Origin: Candidatus Dormiibacter inghamiae
GTDB lineage: Bacteria; Chloroflexota; Dormibacteria; Dormibacterales; Dormibacteraceae
Length of the DNA: 64,000 nucleotides
Direction of reading: 5' to 3'
NCBI GenBank assembly: GCA_016464825.1
Contig: JAEKNQ010000038.1
Location: 36,041 to 100,040 of the forward strand
Positions 1 to 8,252 of this stretch are shown in pieces. The translations under genes were made by a program, and so were the position numbers. Under the pieces are notes generated by a model. It ran no database searches, was not told the origin of the DNA, and was given only the letters and a program-made list of their open reading frames with translations. Positions within the stretch are counted from its first letter, which is position 1; the number at the start of each line of letters is the position of its first letter.

Positions 1-1581
1 CTGCGGGCCGAATTCGTCATCAAGGTCACCGGCGAGGTGCGACTCCGGCCGGAGGGGATGCGGAACCCTCACCTTGCTACAGGGGAGGTGGAGATTGCCG
101 CTGAGCGCGTCCAGGTGCTGAGTGAAAGCCTGACGCCGCCGTTCCAACTCGAGGACGCCAGCTCCGCCGACACCGACGAGAAGACGCGCCTCAGCTATCG
201 ATATCTGGATCTGCGCCGGCCCGAGATGCTGAGGATCTTGGAGCTGCGGCATCGCGTCAACAAGATCATTCACGCCCACATGGACGAGAACGAGTTCATC
301 GAGGTGGAGACACCCATCCTGAGCAAGACGTCGCCGTCGGGCGCTCGTGACTTCCTCGTCCCCAGCCGGCTCCACCGGGGCCAGGTCTACGCCCTGCCCC
401 AGGCGCCGCAGGTGCAAAAGCAGCTGCTCATGGTCGCCGGCGTCCAGCGCTACTACCAGATTGCCCGCTGCTTCAGGGACGAGAACCTGCGGGCAGACCG
501 CCAGCCGGAATTCACCCAGCTCGACATCGAGATGAGCTTCGGTGACGAGGAGGACGTGTTCAACTTGGTCGAGGGACTGTTCGCCAGGCTCTGGCGGGAG
601 ACGATAGGCGTGGAGCTGCCGCTGCCCTTTCCGCGGCTCAACATCCGCGACGCCCTCGTGCGCTACGGGACTGACAAGCCCGATCTGCGTTATGAACTGG
701 AGATCGCGGAGCTGGGTCCCGTGCTGGTCGGGACGGAGGCCAAGGTCTTCAGGAATGTGCTCGATTCCGGCGGCGTAGTGCGCGGGCTGGCAGTGCCAGG
801 CGGCAGCGACCTGAGCCGGCGCGAATTGGACGAGCTGGCTGTCCTGGCCAGAGGAGCGGGCGGCAAGGGCCTGGCGTGGCTGCCCGGCGGCCCGCTCGAC
901 AAGTTCCTCACACCCGCCGAGATCTCGGGCATCCAAGAGGCGACAGGCGCGGCCGAAGGCGACCTGGTGTTGATCGCCGCCGATCGTCGCCGGCGGGCCG
1001 AAACCGTGATGGGCCTGATCCGCTCCGAAGTCGGCCGCCGCCGCGATCTGATCCGGCGCGACGAGTGGCGCTTTCTCTGGATCAATCCCACCTACCTCTT
1101 CGACGAGGACGACGAGGGCCGGATCACCTACGCGCACCACCCCTTTGTGCGGCCTGTGGCGGAGGACCTGGAGTTCGTGGAGGAGCGCCCCTACGACGTT
1201 CGCGCCCACGCTTACGACATCGTCTGCAACGGGTACGAGCTGGGTGGCGGCAGCCTGCGAATCTACGATCCCGCGATGCAGGAGCGCGTCTTCAAGCTGC
1301 TCGGGATGCCGGAATCCACGATTCGCGAGCGCTTCGGCTACCTGCTGGAGGCCTTCAACTACGGTGTCCCGCCCCACGGTGGCATCGCCTGGGGCGTGGA
1401 CCGGGTGGTCATGATGCTTGCCGGCACTGAGAACATCCGCGACGTGATCGCCTTTCCCAAGACTCAGTCGATGACAGATCTGATGATGGACGCCCCCAGC
1501 GCGCCCGATCCTGAGCTCATGGCGGAGCTCGGTCTTAGGTTCGCGCCGCTGCCTGGAACAAGCCGCCAGAGCGGCCGGTAG
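1..1581 (+). CDS. aspS: Aspartyl-tRNA synthetase, 5' end outside window
   Basis: Class II synthetase that charges tRNA(Asp) with aspartate in the cytoplasm. The frame is open from base 1 (LRAEFVIKVTGEV, the end of the anticodon-binding OB domain), so the gene begins upstream and the GTG at 37 is internal. Motif 2 (FRDENLRADRQPEFTQLD) lies at about 472-525, the bacterial-type GTDKPDLR at about 667-690 followed by the GAD insertion, and motif 3 (GGIAWGVDRVVMML) at about 1378-1419. Ends at TAG 1579-1581. The residues that separate discriminating from non-discriminating enzymes lie mostly in the missing N-terminus, so that cannot be judged. Confidence 0.97.
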   Translation: MRAEFVIKVTGEVRLRPEGMRNPHLATGEVEIAAERVQVLSESLTPPFQLEDASSADTDEKTRLSYRYLDLRRPEMLRILELRHRVNKIIHAHMDENEFIEVETPILSKTSPSGARDFLVPSRLHRGQVYALPQAPQVQKQLLMVAGVQRYYQIARCFRDENLRADRQPEFTQLDIEMSFGDEEDVFNLVEGLFARLWRETIGVELPLPFPRLNIRDALVRYGTDKPDLRYELEIAELGPVLVGTEAKVFRNVLDSGGVVRGLAVPGGSDLSRRELDELAVLARGAGGKGLAWLPGGPLDKFLTPAEISGIQEATGAAEGDLVLIAADRRRRAETVMGLIRSEVGRRRDLIRRDEWRFLWINPTYLFDEDDEGRITYAHHPFVRPVAEDLEFVEERPYDVRAHAYDIVCNGYELGGGSLRIYDPAMQERVFKLLGMPESTIRERFGYLLEAFNYGVPPHGGIAWGVDRVVMMLAGTENIRDVIAFPKTQSMTDLMMDAPSAPDPELMAELGLRFAPLPGTSRQSGR

Positions 1582-1758
1582 TATCAAATCGTCCCGATCG
1601 GAGCGAGGGCATACGTGCGCGTTGCCCAATACAAATCACATAGGGACCCCGGAGTCACGCGTCCGGACCACAAGCCCGCTGAGACGGGAAGTGGAAAGCC
1701 CGCGGCAGGGGACCCACCTGAGTAACTCAGGACAATCCACCGCTCTTGCTCCGGCGGG
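1582..1758 (+). other. Intergenic stretch, small hairpins only
   Basis: The gap of 177 nt between aspS and the next gene holds no convincing ORF. Short hairpins are visible: CCCG-ctgaga-CGGG near 1676 and CTGAG-taa-CTCAG near 1719. I looked for riboswitch signatures (TPP, cobalamin, ydaO) and could not support one. Confidence 0.4.
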
Positions 1759-2058
1759 ATGCCTTCCTTGACGGGCGTACCGCCGGTTCTGATCACCGGT
1801 CTGCTCTTCACACTGCTGTTGACCGGGCTCTTCTATGGCCTCTGGCCCTACGCTCGGCGGGTTTTCATCCATGTGCTGCTGCTGACGGCCGCCGGCGTCC
1901 TTCTCGGCCAGGGCTGGTTCTGGCTTGAGCTGCCTTCGCTCCACGTGGGCGACCTGGACCTCGTGCCCGGCCTGCTCTTCGCCGCCGCGCTGCAGCCGCT
2001 GGGAGGACGACTGCCTCTGCCTCCCGGTCTGGCCAGGCGGGCAAAGCCTAAGATCTGA
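1759..2058 (+). CDS. Small membrane protein, unknown function
   Basis: Predicted 99-residue protein with two or three hydrophobic segments (about residues 8-27, 35-52 and 65-80) and a basic tail ending RRAKPKI. I do not recognise a family. It begins at ATG 1759 behind a weak GGCGGG and is followed 40 nt later by the DUF948 gene, so it probably belongs to the same stress-related unit that ends with the sigma factor. The hydrophobic periodicity favours a real gene, but no motif confirms it. Confidence 0.6.
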   Translation: MPSLTGVPPVLITGLLFTLLLTGLFYGLWPYARRVFIHVLLLTAAGVLLGQGWFWLELPSLHVGDLDLVPGLLFAAALQPLGGRLPLPPGLARRAKPKI

Positions 2059-2098
2059 AGCGCGCCGGTGGTTTGGTCGGGGCGAAGCAAAGGAACAC

Positions 2099-2443
2099 AT
2101 GGCACAGGGATTCTTATGGATTGCGCTTGGCATCGCGGCCTTACTGGTGGCGCTGGCGATCGTGCTGGTGCTGCTGCGACTGAATCGCACGCTGGCGGTG
2201 CTTGAGTTGACGCTGATCAGCGCCGACCAAGCCCTCCAGGAGGTTGTGCCAGAGGTGCGGGCCAGCCTCGGCAACGTGAACGCCATCACCGGAGGCGTCA
2301 ACGTGGCCCTACATGTGGCCGGGACGCAGGCCGACAGGATGGGCGGTGAGGTGGGTCAAGTGACTGCTCGCTCGGCCCGCGGCGCGGCAGCCATCCTGCA
2401 CGGGCTGCGAGTGGGCATCGAAAGCCTCCTCCGAGCAACCTAG
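2099..2443 (+). CDS. DUF948/YtxG-like membrane protein
   Basis: A 114-residue protein with one N-terminal membrane helix (about residues 5-27) and then a soluble amphipathic stretch (LISADQALQEVVPEV onward) of the sort found in DUF948 (YtxG) proteins. The ATG at 2099 is preceded by AAAGGA, a good ribosome binding site. It lies directly upstream of a YtxH gene. In Bacillus ytxG and ytxH are adjacent sigma-B-dependent general stress genes, and here an RsbW-like and a SigB-like gene follow, which supports the call. The molecular function is unknown. Confidence 0.7.
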   Translation: MAQGFLWIALGIAALLVALAIVLVLLRLNRTLAVLELTLISADQALQEVVPEVRASLGNVNAITGGVNVALHVAGTQADRMGGEVGQVTARSARGAAAILHGLRVGIESLLRAT

Positions 2444-2481
2444 CAGAGTCCGACTGAACATCTGGAACAAGGAGAAAAGAC

Positions 2482-2814
2482 ATGAGCGACAGCAATTCTG
2501 GCGGTGGCTTCAGCTTCGGCTTCTTCCTCGGCCTCGTGGTCGGGGCAGGCGGGGCCATCTACCTGGCCACAGGTCCCGCTCGCGAGCAGGTGGCTGAGCT
2601 GCGCCAGCGCACCATTGAGCTGAGGGGGACCGCTCGGGAGGCGGCGGTTGATCCCGAGAGTCCCGTCCGGCGCGCGATCGCCGACGGCGTGGCGGCCGCC
2701 CGCCGCCGACGGCAAGAGCTGGAGCAGGCGGCGGCGACGGCCAAGGGCTCGACAGAAACCGCCGGTCAGCGGGAGCTTGGCGGGGACATCCAGGGGACCG
2801 TCAGCGATGCCTGA
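2482..2814 (+). CDS. YtxH domain protein
   Basis: A 110-residue protein with a Gly/Ser-rich start, a Gly-rich membrane helix (FGFFLGLVVGAGGAIYLA, about residues 12-29) followed by GPAREQVAELRQR, the typical YtxH layout, and a charged helical tail rich in Arg, Glu and Ala. ATG 2482 has a strong AAGGAG site. The stop overlaps the downstream RsbW-like start by 8 nt, which couples the two. YtxH proteins are general-stress proteins in Firmicutes with no known biochemical activity. Confidence 0.8.
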   Translation: MSDSNSGGGFSFGFFLGLVVGAGGAIYLATGPAREQVAELRQRTIELRGTAREAAVDPESPVRRAIADGVAAARRRRQELEQAAATAKGSTETAGQRELGGDIQGTVSDA

Positions 2815-3274
2815 GCTGCTGCCGGGAACGCCAGTTGAGCTGAAGATCCCGGCTCGAGATGAGTTCATAGGGCTGGCCAAGCGGGTCGCCAGCTCCCTGG
2901 GCGGACAGCTGGGCTTCAGCCTGGACGAGATCGATGAGCTCAACATAGCTGTCGCCCAGGCGTGCGCCAACTCCATCTCCGACGCTCAGGACTTCTGGGG
3001 CGAGGGCGCGACTCTGCAGCTCAGCTTCATGACCACTGAGATCGGCATCCGGGTGGACGTCGATGTGCTGCCGCCGGATTCGCCCCGGGCCCTGGCTCTG
3101 CCGCCCAGCGACGCCCGAGAGCGAGAGGAGCTGGTTGCGGCCACTGATGCGGCAGCCGACCAAAGACTGCTCGCCAAGGCAATGATCAGAGTCTTTGTCG
3201 ACGACTTTCGCGAGCATGTCAACCAGGGCCGGCGCGAAGCGCATTACCGGATGGTCAAGTACCTCATCAGTTGA
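2807..3274 (+). CDS. RsbW-like anti-sigma factor / serine kinase
   Basis: A 155-residue GHKL-fold ATPase of the RsbW/SpoIIAB type, expected to bind and hold the partner sigma factor and to phosphorylate an anti-anti-sigma protein. The N-box-like helix is seen in DEIDELNIAVAQACANSI (about residues 40-57). Starts at ATG 2807 inside the YtxH stop and ends in a TTGA overlap with the sigma gene, so the two should be made together. No RsbV-type antagonist is present in the window. Assignment rests on the motif and on synteny with the sigma gene. Confidence 0.85.
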   Translation: MPELLPGTPVELKIPARDEFIGLAKRVASSLGGQLGFSLDEIDELNIAVAQACANSISDAQDFWGEGATLQLSFMTTEIGIRVDVDVLPPDSPRALALPPSDAREREELVAATDAAADQRLLAKAMIRVFVDDFREHVNQGRREAHYRMVKYLIS

Positions 3275-4053
3275 GCTCGACTCCGAGCCAGGCGCGCGAG
3301 GAGCTGCGGCAGTTGCACCGTGAGTACAGTCAGGCGACCTCCGAAGCAGAGCGGGAACGGATTCGATCCCGGCTGGTGCCTGGTTACGATGGGTTGGTGC
3401 ATTTCTTAGCGCGGCAGTTCGCCAACCGCGGTGAGCCGTTGGACGACGTTCTCCAGGTTGGCTACGTGGGTTTGATCAAGGCGATCGATCGCTTCGACCC
3501 AGACCTGGGCAACGAATTCACCACCTTCGGCACGCCCTACATCAAGGGCGAGATCCAGCGCTATTTCCGGGACAAGGGCTGGGCGATCCGCTTTCCCCGC
3601 CGCTTGCAGGAGACCTACCAGCAAGTGGTGCGCACAAATGAGGCGCTGCGCCAGGAGGTGGGGCGCCAGCCCACCGTGGCCGAGGTGGCCGCCCGGTTGG
3701 GCCTGCAGCCGGAGGATGTGCTGGAGGCGATGGAGATGTCCAGCGCCATGGCGCCCACGTCCTTCGACGCCACGATTGGGGGAGAATCCCAAGAAGGTGG
3801 GCGCCAGCTCGGCGAGGCGATCGGAGCCAGAGACGCAAACCTCGCCCGGGTGGAGATGCGGGAGGCCCTGGAGCGAGCCATGCAGCATCTGACTGAGCGC
3901 GAACGCCGCATTCTGATCCTGCGCTTCGTCGATGAGCTCTCGCAGTCGGAGGTGGCCAAGAAGCTGGGCATCAGCCAGATGCACGTTTCCCGGCTCCAGC
4001 GCGCGGCCACCGAACAGCTGAAGCAGCTACTGCCTACGGAATCGCTGGGGTGA
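3271..4053 (+). CDS. SigB/SigF-family RNA polymerase sigma factor
   Basis: Alternative sigma-70 factor of 260 residues. Region 2 is clear at residues about 57-110 (DDVLQVGYVGLIKAIDRFDP, then FTTFGTPYIKGEIQRYFRDK), region 3 follows, and region 4 has LTERERRILILRF and the helix-turn-helix SQSEVAKKLGISQMHVSRLQ near the C-terminus. The start is TTG 3271, overlapping the anti-sigma stop as TTGA. The partner order (anti-sigma then sigma) matches the sigB operon logic, and the ytxG/ytxH-like genes upstream look like the stress genes such factors control. Confidence 0.93.
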   Translation: MSSTPSQAREELRQLHREYSQATSEAERERIRSRLVPGYDGLVHFLARQFANRGEPLDDVLQVGYVGLIKAIDRFDPDLGNEFTTFGTPYIKGEIQRYFRDKGWAIRFPRRLQETYQQVVRTNEALRQEVGRQPTVAEVAARLGLQPEDVLEAMEMSSAMAPTSFDATIGGESQEGGRQLGEAIGARDANLARVEMREALERAMQHLTERERRILILRFVDELSQSEVAKKLGISQMHVSRLQRAATEQLKQLLPTESLG

Positions 4054-4058
4054 CGGGC

Positions 4059-4080
4059 AAGGGGAGGCAGGCCTCCCCTT
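4059..4080 (+). terminator. Perfect 9-bp hairpin after the sigma gene
   Basis: AAGGGGAGG (4059-4067) pairs exactly with CCTCCCCTT (4072-4080) around a CAGG loop, starting 5 nt after the sigma stop. There is no T tract, so it may be a weak or factor-assisted terminator. The following stretch to 4294 shows no gene. Confidence 0.55.
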
Positions 4081-4294
4081 CCAAAACCCCTCCCGGTCAG
4101 TGTGGTAGGCAAGCTCGTGTCAGAGCCGCACGAGAGTCTTTGAAATCCATCATCTGTTGTCGCCACGGACGTCGTGTACCGGCGGGATGAACCCGGCCGA
4201 TCGACCTAGGGATGGACACGAGACGCTCAACCATCACGGCGCTGCCTGTCACCATCAAGTCGCTCGTGCCGCTGGCATGAAGCTGACGTTGGGT

Positions 4295-4323
4295 TTGCGC
4301 AACACCAGCGCCGCAGGTAGACT
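4295..4323 (+). promoter_or_regulatory. Candidate alaS promoter
   Basis: TTGCGC (4295-4300), a 17-nt spacer and TAGACT (4318-4323), which fits a weak -35 and an actinobacterial-style TANNNT -10. It ends 11 nt before the GTG start of alaS, so the leader would be only a few bases. Confidence 0.4.
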
Positions 4324-4334
4324 CAGCCAGTTCC

Positions 4335-6872
4335 GTGACCGGAGCCGAGATCCGTGCCCGCTTCCTTCGCTACTTCCAGAGCCGCGATCACCTGATCATC
4401 CAGAGCGCCTCTCTCGTCCCTGTAGACGACCCGACCACGCTCTTCAACTCGGCTGGGATGCAGCCGCTTCAACCCTATTACAGGGGCGTGCGGCAGCCTC
4501 CGCATGGCCGCTTGGTGAGCTGCCAGAAGTGCTTTCGGGTAGTGGATCTCGACGACGTGGGCCGCTCCGACAGGCACTGCACGTTCTTCGAGATGCTGGG
4601 CAACTTCGCCCCGACAGGCGACTACTTCAAGGAGAGGGCCATCCCTTGGGCGTGGGAATTTGCTGTCGATCAGCGCGTGGGATTGGGTCTGGACAGAGAG
4701 CGGATCCGCGTCACCACCCATCCCGAGGACCACGTGGCGCGCGAGATCTGGCGCCGGGAAACCGATCTCCGAGCGGACTTCGTCTACAACAACCAGGAGA
4801 ATTGGTGGGGCCAGGAGCTGGGGCCCTGCGGCTACGACTCGGAGCTCTGGTGGGACCGCGGCCCGGCGGTTGGCTGCGGCCGGGACGACTGCTATCCCGA
4901 CCACTGTGAGCGATTCTTGGAGTTCTGGAACCTCGTCTTCCCGCAGTTCGACAAGCGGCCGGACGGCAGCTTGCCCGAACTGCCCAGCGGCGGCGCCATC
5001 GACACAGGCATGGGCCTGGATCGGATCAGCAGCATTCTGCAAGGCGTCGAGACGGTCTTCGAGACGGATCAGTTTGCTCTGATCCAAGACCACATCCGCC
5101 AGTCGTCCAGCGTCTCGGCCACGGTTTCGGAGCGAGTGGTGGCCGACCACCTGCGGGCGATGACGTTTCTCATCAGCGACGGCGTGCTACCGGCCAAGGA
5201 GGGTCGCGGCTACGTGCTCCGCCGAGTGATCCGCCGCGCCGCGCTGCACGGCCGCCGGCTCGGTCTGCGAGACGGTCTGGCGGCCGGCGTGCCGTCGGTG
5301 CTGGAGACCTTTGGGGAGGCCTATCCGCTGCTGGCTCAGCGCCAGGCTGAGATCGAGCAAAGCATCCGAGCCGAGGAGGAGAGCTTCAACCGGACGCTGG
5401 AGCGTGGTATGGAACTCTTCGAGCGCCTTGTAGAGCAGCCCGGCTTGGAGCTGAGCGGGGAGGACGCATTCCGGCTCCACGACACCTTCGGCTTCCCCCG
5501 CGAGCTCACCCTCGAGCTCGCCCAGGAACGGGGCAGGACAGTCGATCTGGCCGGTTTCGGGGCCGCCATGACTGGTCAGCGCGAGCGGTCACGGCGCGCC
5601 CTGAGCCATGGTTGGAGCGGATTGCAGAGTCTCCCCGAGGCCGAGTTCACAGGCTACGGGCGCCTGGAGGAGAGTGGCCGGGTGCTGGCCCTGCGCCGGG
5701 CGGGCGAGGACGTGGTGGCGGTCAGGGAGGGCGAGGAGGTGGAGGTCTACTTGGACCGCAGCCCCTTCTACGCAGAGAGCGGCGGCCAGGTTGGTGACAC
5801 TGGTCGCATCCAGGGTCCTGGCGGTGAGGTGCTGGTGGAAGACACCCGTCGACCCCGCGTCGGAGTCATAGCACACCTGGGTCAGGTGCTGGTCGGCCGA
5901 CTCAGCACCGGCGATCAAGTGCGGGGGGTGGTGGACGCCGAGCGGCGGCGGCGCATCATGCGCCACCACTCAGCCACGCACCTGTTGAACCGCGCCTTGG
6001 AGGAGGCGCTCCAGCGGCCCAACTTGCAGCGAGGCTCCTGGGTGGGCCCCGACCACACCACCTTCGATTTCCCGCTCGACCGGGCACTGAGCGCCGACGA
6101 GCTGGCCACGCTGGAACGGCGAATCAACGCCCAGGTCCGCGCCGCCCTGCCCATGACGGCCCGGGTGCTTCCATACGCCGAAGCTGTGGGGACCGGGGCC
6201 ACCCACCTCTTCGATGAGAAGTACGGCGACCAGGTGCGCGTTGTCTGCTTTGGGGAGTGGAGCTGCGAATTCTGCGGCGGCACCCACTGCAGCAGCTCAG
6301 CGGAGGTGGGGATGGCGATAGTGACCGGCGAGGCCAGCGTGGGCCAGGGGCTGCGCCGCATCGATCTCACCGTCGGCGAGTCAGCCGAAGAGCTTGTGCG
6401 GCTCAGGCTGAGCCAGCTGCAGCAGGCAGGCCGAGTCCTCGGCGTGGCCCCGGGTGACGTCGCGAACAAGGCCGAGCAGCTGCGCCGCGAGCAGCGCCGG
6501 TTGGAGCGGGAGATGGCTCGGCTGCGGGACGAGCTGCGAACCGTCAGCATCCGGGGCGCTGGCGCCAGTCGCCCCAGCCGGCGCCAAGCCCGGCTGCCGC
6601 TGGTCATGGAGCAGGTGAGCGCAGATGGGATGGAGGACCTGCGCGGTTGGGCTGATCGGTATTTGGAGCAGTTGGGAGGCAGCGGCGTGGTGGTGGTCGC
6701 CGACGGCACCAGCTTCGTGATCAAGGTCTCCCGAGACCTGGCCCAGGAGAATCCGGCCAACCAGCTCGCGCAGGTGCTGGGCCGAGGCGGCGGTCAGCCC
6801 CAGCTGGCCCAGGGCCGCCTGGCAGGGGACGTGGAAGAAGCCTTCGCGGTACTGGAGGCACGCCTTCGATGA
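4335..6872 (+). CDS. alaS: Alanyl-tRNA synthetase
   Basis: 845-residue class II synthetase that charges and proofreads tRNA(Ala). The N-terminal catalytic core contains FFEMLGNFAPTGDYFKERAI and GAIDTGMGLDRISSILQG. The editing domain has HHSATHLL (around residue 545) and CGGTHC (around residue 647), the four zinc ligands of the AlaX-type site. A coiled C-Ala region follows (EQLRREQRRLEREMARLRDE) and the C-terminus shows the Gly-rich VLGRGGGQPQLAQG. Starts at GTG 4335 without a Shine-Dalgarno sequence. The stop overlaps the next start as ATGA. Confidence 0.97.
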   Translation: MTGAEIRARFLRYFQSRDHLIIQSASLVPVDDPTTLFNSAGMQPLQPYYRGVRQPPHGRLVSCQKCFRVVDLDDVGRSDRHCTFFEMLGNFAPTGDYFKERAIPWAWEFAVDQRVGLGLDRERIRVTTHPEDHVAREIWRRETDLRADFVYNNQENWWGQELGPCGYDSELWWDRGPAVGCGRDDCYPDHCERFLEFWNLVFPQFDKRPDGSLPELPSGGAIDTGMGLDRISSILQGVETVFETDQFALIQDHIRQSSSVSATVSERVVADHLRAMTFLISDGVLPAKEGRGYVLRRVIRRAALHGRRLGLRDGLAAGVPSVLETFGEAYPLLAQRQAEIEQSIRAEEESFNRTLERGMELFERLVEQPGLELSGEDAFRLHDTFGFPRELTLELAQERGRTVDLAGFGAAMTGQRERSRRALSHGWSGLQSLPEAEFTGYGRLEESGRVLALRRAGEDVVAVREGEEVEVYLDRSPFYAESGGQVGDTGRIQGPGGEVLVEDTRRPRVGVIAHLGQVLVGRLSTGDQVRGVVDAERRRRIMRHHSATHLLNRALEEALQRPNLQRGSWVGPDHTTFDFPLDRALSADELATLERRINAQVRAALPMTARVLPYAEAVGTGATHLFDEKYGDQVRVVCFGEWSCEFCGGTHCSSSAEVGMAIVTGEASVGQGLRRIDLTVGESAEELVRLRLSQLQQAGRVLGVAPGDVANKAEQLRREQRRLEREMARLRDELRTVSIRGAGASRPSRRQARLPLVMEQVSADGMEDLRGWADRYLEQLGGSGVVVVADGTSFVIKVSRDLAQENPANQLAQVLGRGGGQPQLAQGRLAGDVEEAFAVLEARLR

Positions 6873-8128
6873 GCCCGCTCTTCCGCCAGAAGCACAAGCC
6901 TGACTACTACCAGCACTTCACGGTCCTGGACCTCGGCAGCGAGTTCGTCAAAGTCTTGATCCTCACTCGGCAGGGATCCGACGCGATGGTTCTCGGCGTA
7001 GCTAAGGAGCCACAGGCCCCAGCCTCGATCGAGAACGGCGCAATTATCGAATTGGACAGAGTCATCGAAGCTTCCAACCGCGCCCTGGAGACAGCCGAGG
7101 ACATGGCGGGCGTAATTCCGGGGCTGGCGACCGTCGGCCTGGCCGGAGAGCTGGTCAAAGGCTTTTCTTCGTCAGTCGCCTATCCCCGAGAGAGGCCTGA
7201 TTCACGAGTGAAGGAATCCGAGCTTCGAAACATGCTGCAGCTCGTCCAGCGGCGGGCGCTGCACGAAGCCGAGCATCTGCTCGAGCTGGAGCGGGCTTAC
7301 GGCAACCTGGAGGCCAGGCTGATTCAATCCAACATCACAAGGGTGCGGATAGACGGCTACCCGGTGGCCAATCCGATCGGCTACGAGGGCCGGCACATGG
7401 ACCTGACTGTCTTCAATACCTTTGCTCCGTTAATGCAGGTCGGAGCCGTGGAAACTGTCGCCCGGGACCTGGACCTGGATCTGGTCAGCATGGTCTCCCA
7501 GCCCTATGCGGTCGCCCGGGCCTGCGCCGGCGACGACGCCTGGGAGGAGGGCGGCATCTTCATCGACATGGGTGGCGCGACCACCAACGTGGCGCTGCTG
7601 CGCGAGGGTACTGTCGAGGGCACGCGCATGTTCAATCTCGGCGGTCAGGCGCTCACCCGCCGAATTGCAGGCGAGTTCGGTCTCTCCTTCCAGGATGCGG
7701 AGGCGCGCAAGCTCAGACATTCAGAGGGGGTTCTGAGCCCGGCTGAACGGCAGCGGATCTCGGGGCTCTTGACAGGCGACGTGGAGGTCATGCTCCAGGG
7801 CCTCCACCTGAGCCTGGTGGAGATGGCCCGGGATGAGCTTCTACCCGCCAACCTCTACATCAGCGGGGGGGCCAGCCTGCTGCCGGAGATGGGGCGGGAG
7901 CTGGTGAAGCCTGCCTGGCGGGAGGGTCTGAGCTTTGTCCGGGAACCCGACGTGCGGCGGCTGGGGCCGGCGGACGTGCGCAACGTGACCGACGCCACAG
8001 GTCTGCTGCAGAGCCCGCAGGACGTCACGCCCCTGTCGCTCGCCAACCACTTCCTTCATCAGGGGTCGGAGCAGGACGAGCTGATGAACTCGGTCATGGA
8101 GGGCGTGGTGAAGGGCCTTCGGCTTTAG
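6869..8128 (+). CDS. FtsA/PilM-like actin-fold ATPase
   Basis: A 419-residue actin-fold protein. Phosphate-binding loop 1 is FTVLDLGSEFVKVLIL near residue 17, loop 2 is GIFIDMGGATTNVALL near 231, and the adenosine loop is LYISGGASLLPEM near 329. The PilM/FtsA group assembles on the inner face of the membrane, in type IV pilus platforms or the divisome. No pilN/pilO/pilQ or ftsZ is beside it. Instead a single-pass protein with an exported Baseplate-J-like domain follows, and a prepilin peptidase lies 4 kb downstream, so a pilus-like or envelope role seems more likely than division. Translationally coupled to alaS (ATGA). Confidence 0.8.
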   Translation: MSPLFRQKHKPDYYQHFTVLDLGSEFVKVLILTRQGSDAMVLGVAKEPQAPASIENGAIIELDRVIEASNRALETAEDMAGVIPGLATVGLAGELVKGFSSSVAYPRERPDSRVKESELRNMLQLVQRRALHEAEHLLELERAYGNLEARLIQSNITRVRIDGYPVANPIGYEGRHMDLTVFNTFAPLMQVGAVETVARDLDLDLVSMVSQPYAVARACAGDDAWEEGGIFIDMGGATTNVALLREGTVEGTRMFNLGGQALTRRIAGEFGLSFQDAEARKLRHSEGVLSPAERQRISGLLTGDVEVMLQGLHLSLVEMARDELLPANLYISGGASLLPEMGRELVKPAWREGLSFVREPDVRRLGPADVRNVTDATGLLQSPQDVTPLSLANHFLHQGSEQDELMNSVMEGVVKGLRL

Positions 8129-8252
8129 GCTGCCGGCTTATTTCACCTCCCCCTCCAGACTCAGCAGGAGCGGCGGAGGACGCGTGGTAGCCTCTAGGCG
8201 GACTTGAGGTTTTCACAGCGGCCCCGGGCCGCCGGAAGCCGGGAGTAGGGTG

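Noticed and set aside
1582..1758. Riboswitch between aspS and the stress cluster
   Set aside because: CTGAGA and paired CTGAG/CTCAG segments recall known aptamers, but conserved cores of TPP, cobalamin and ydaO elements are not there.
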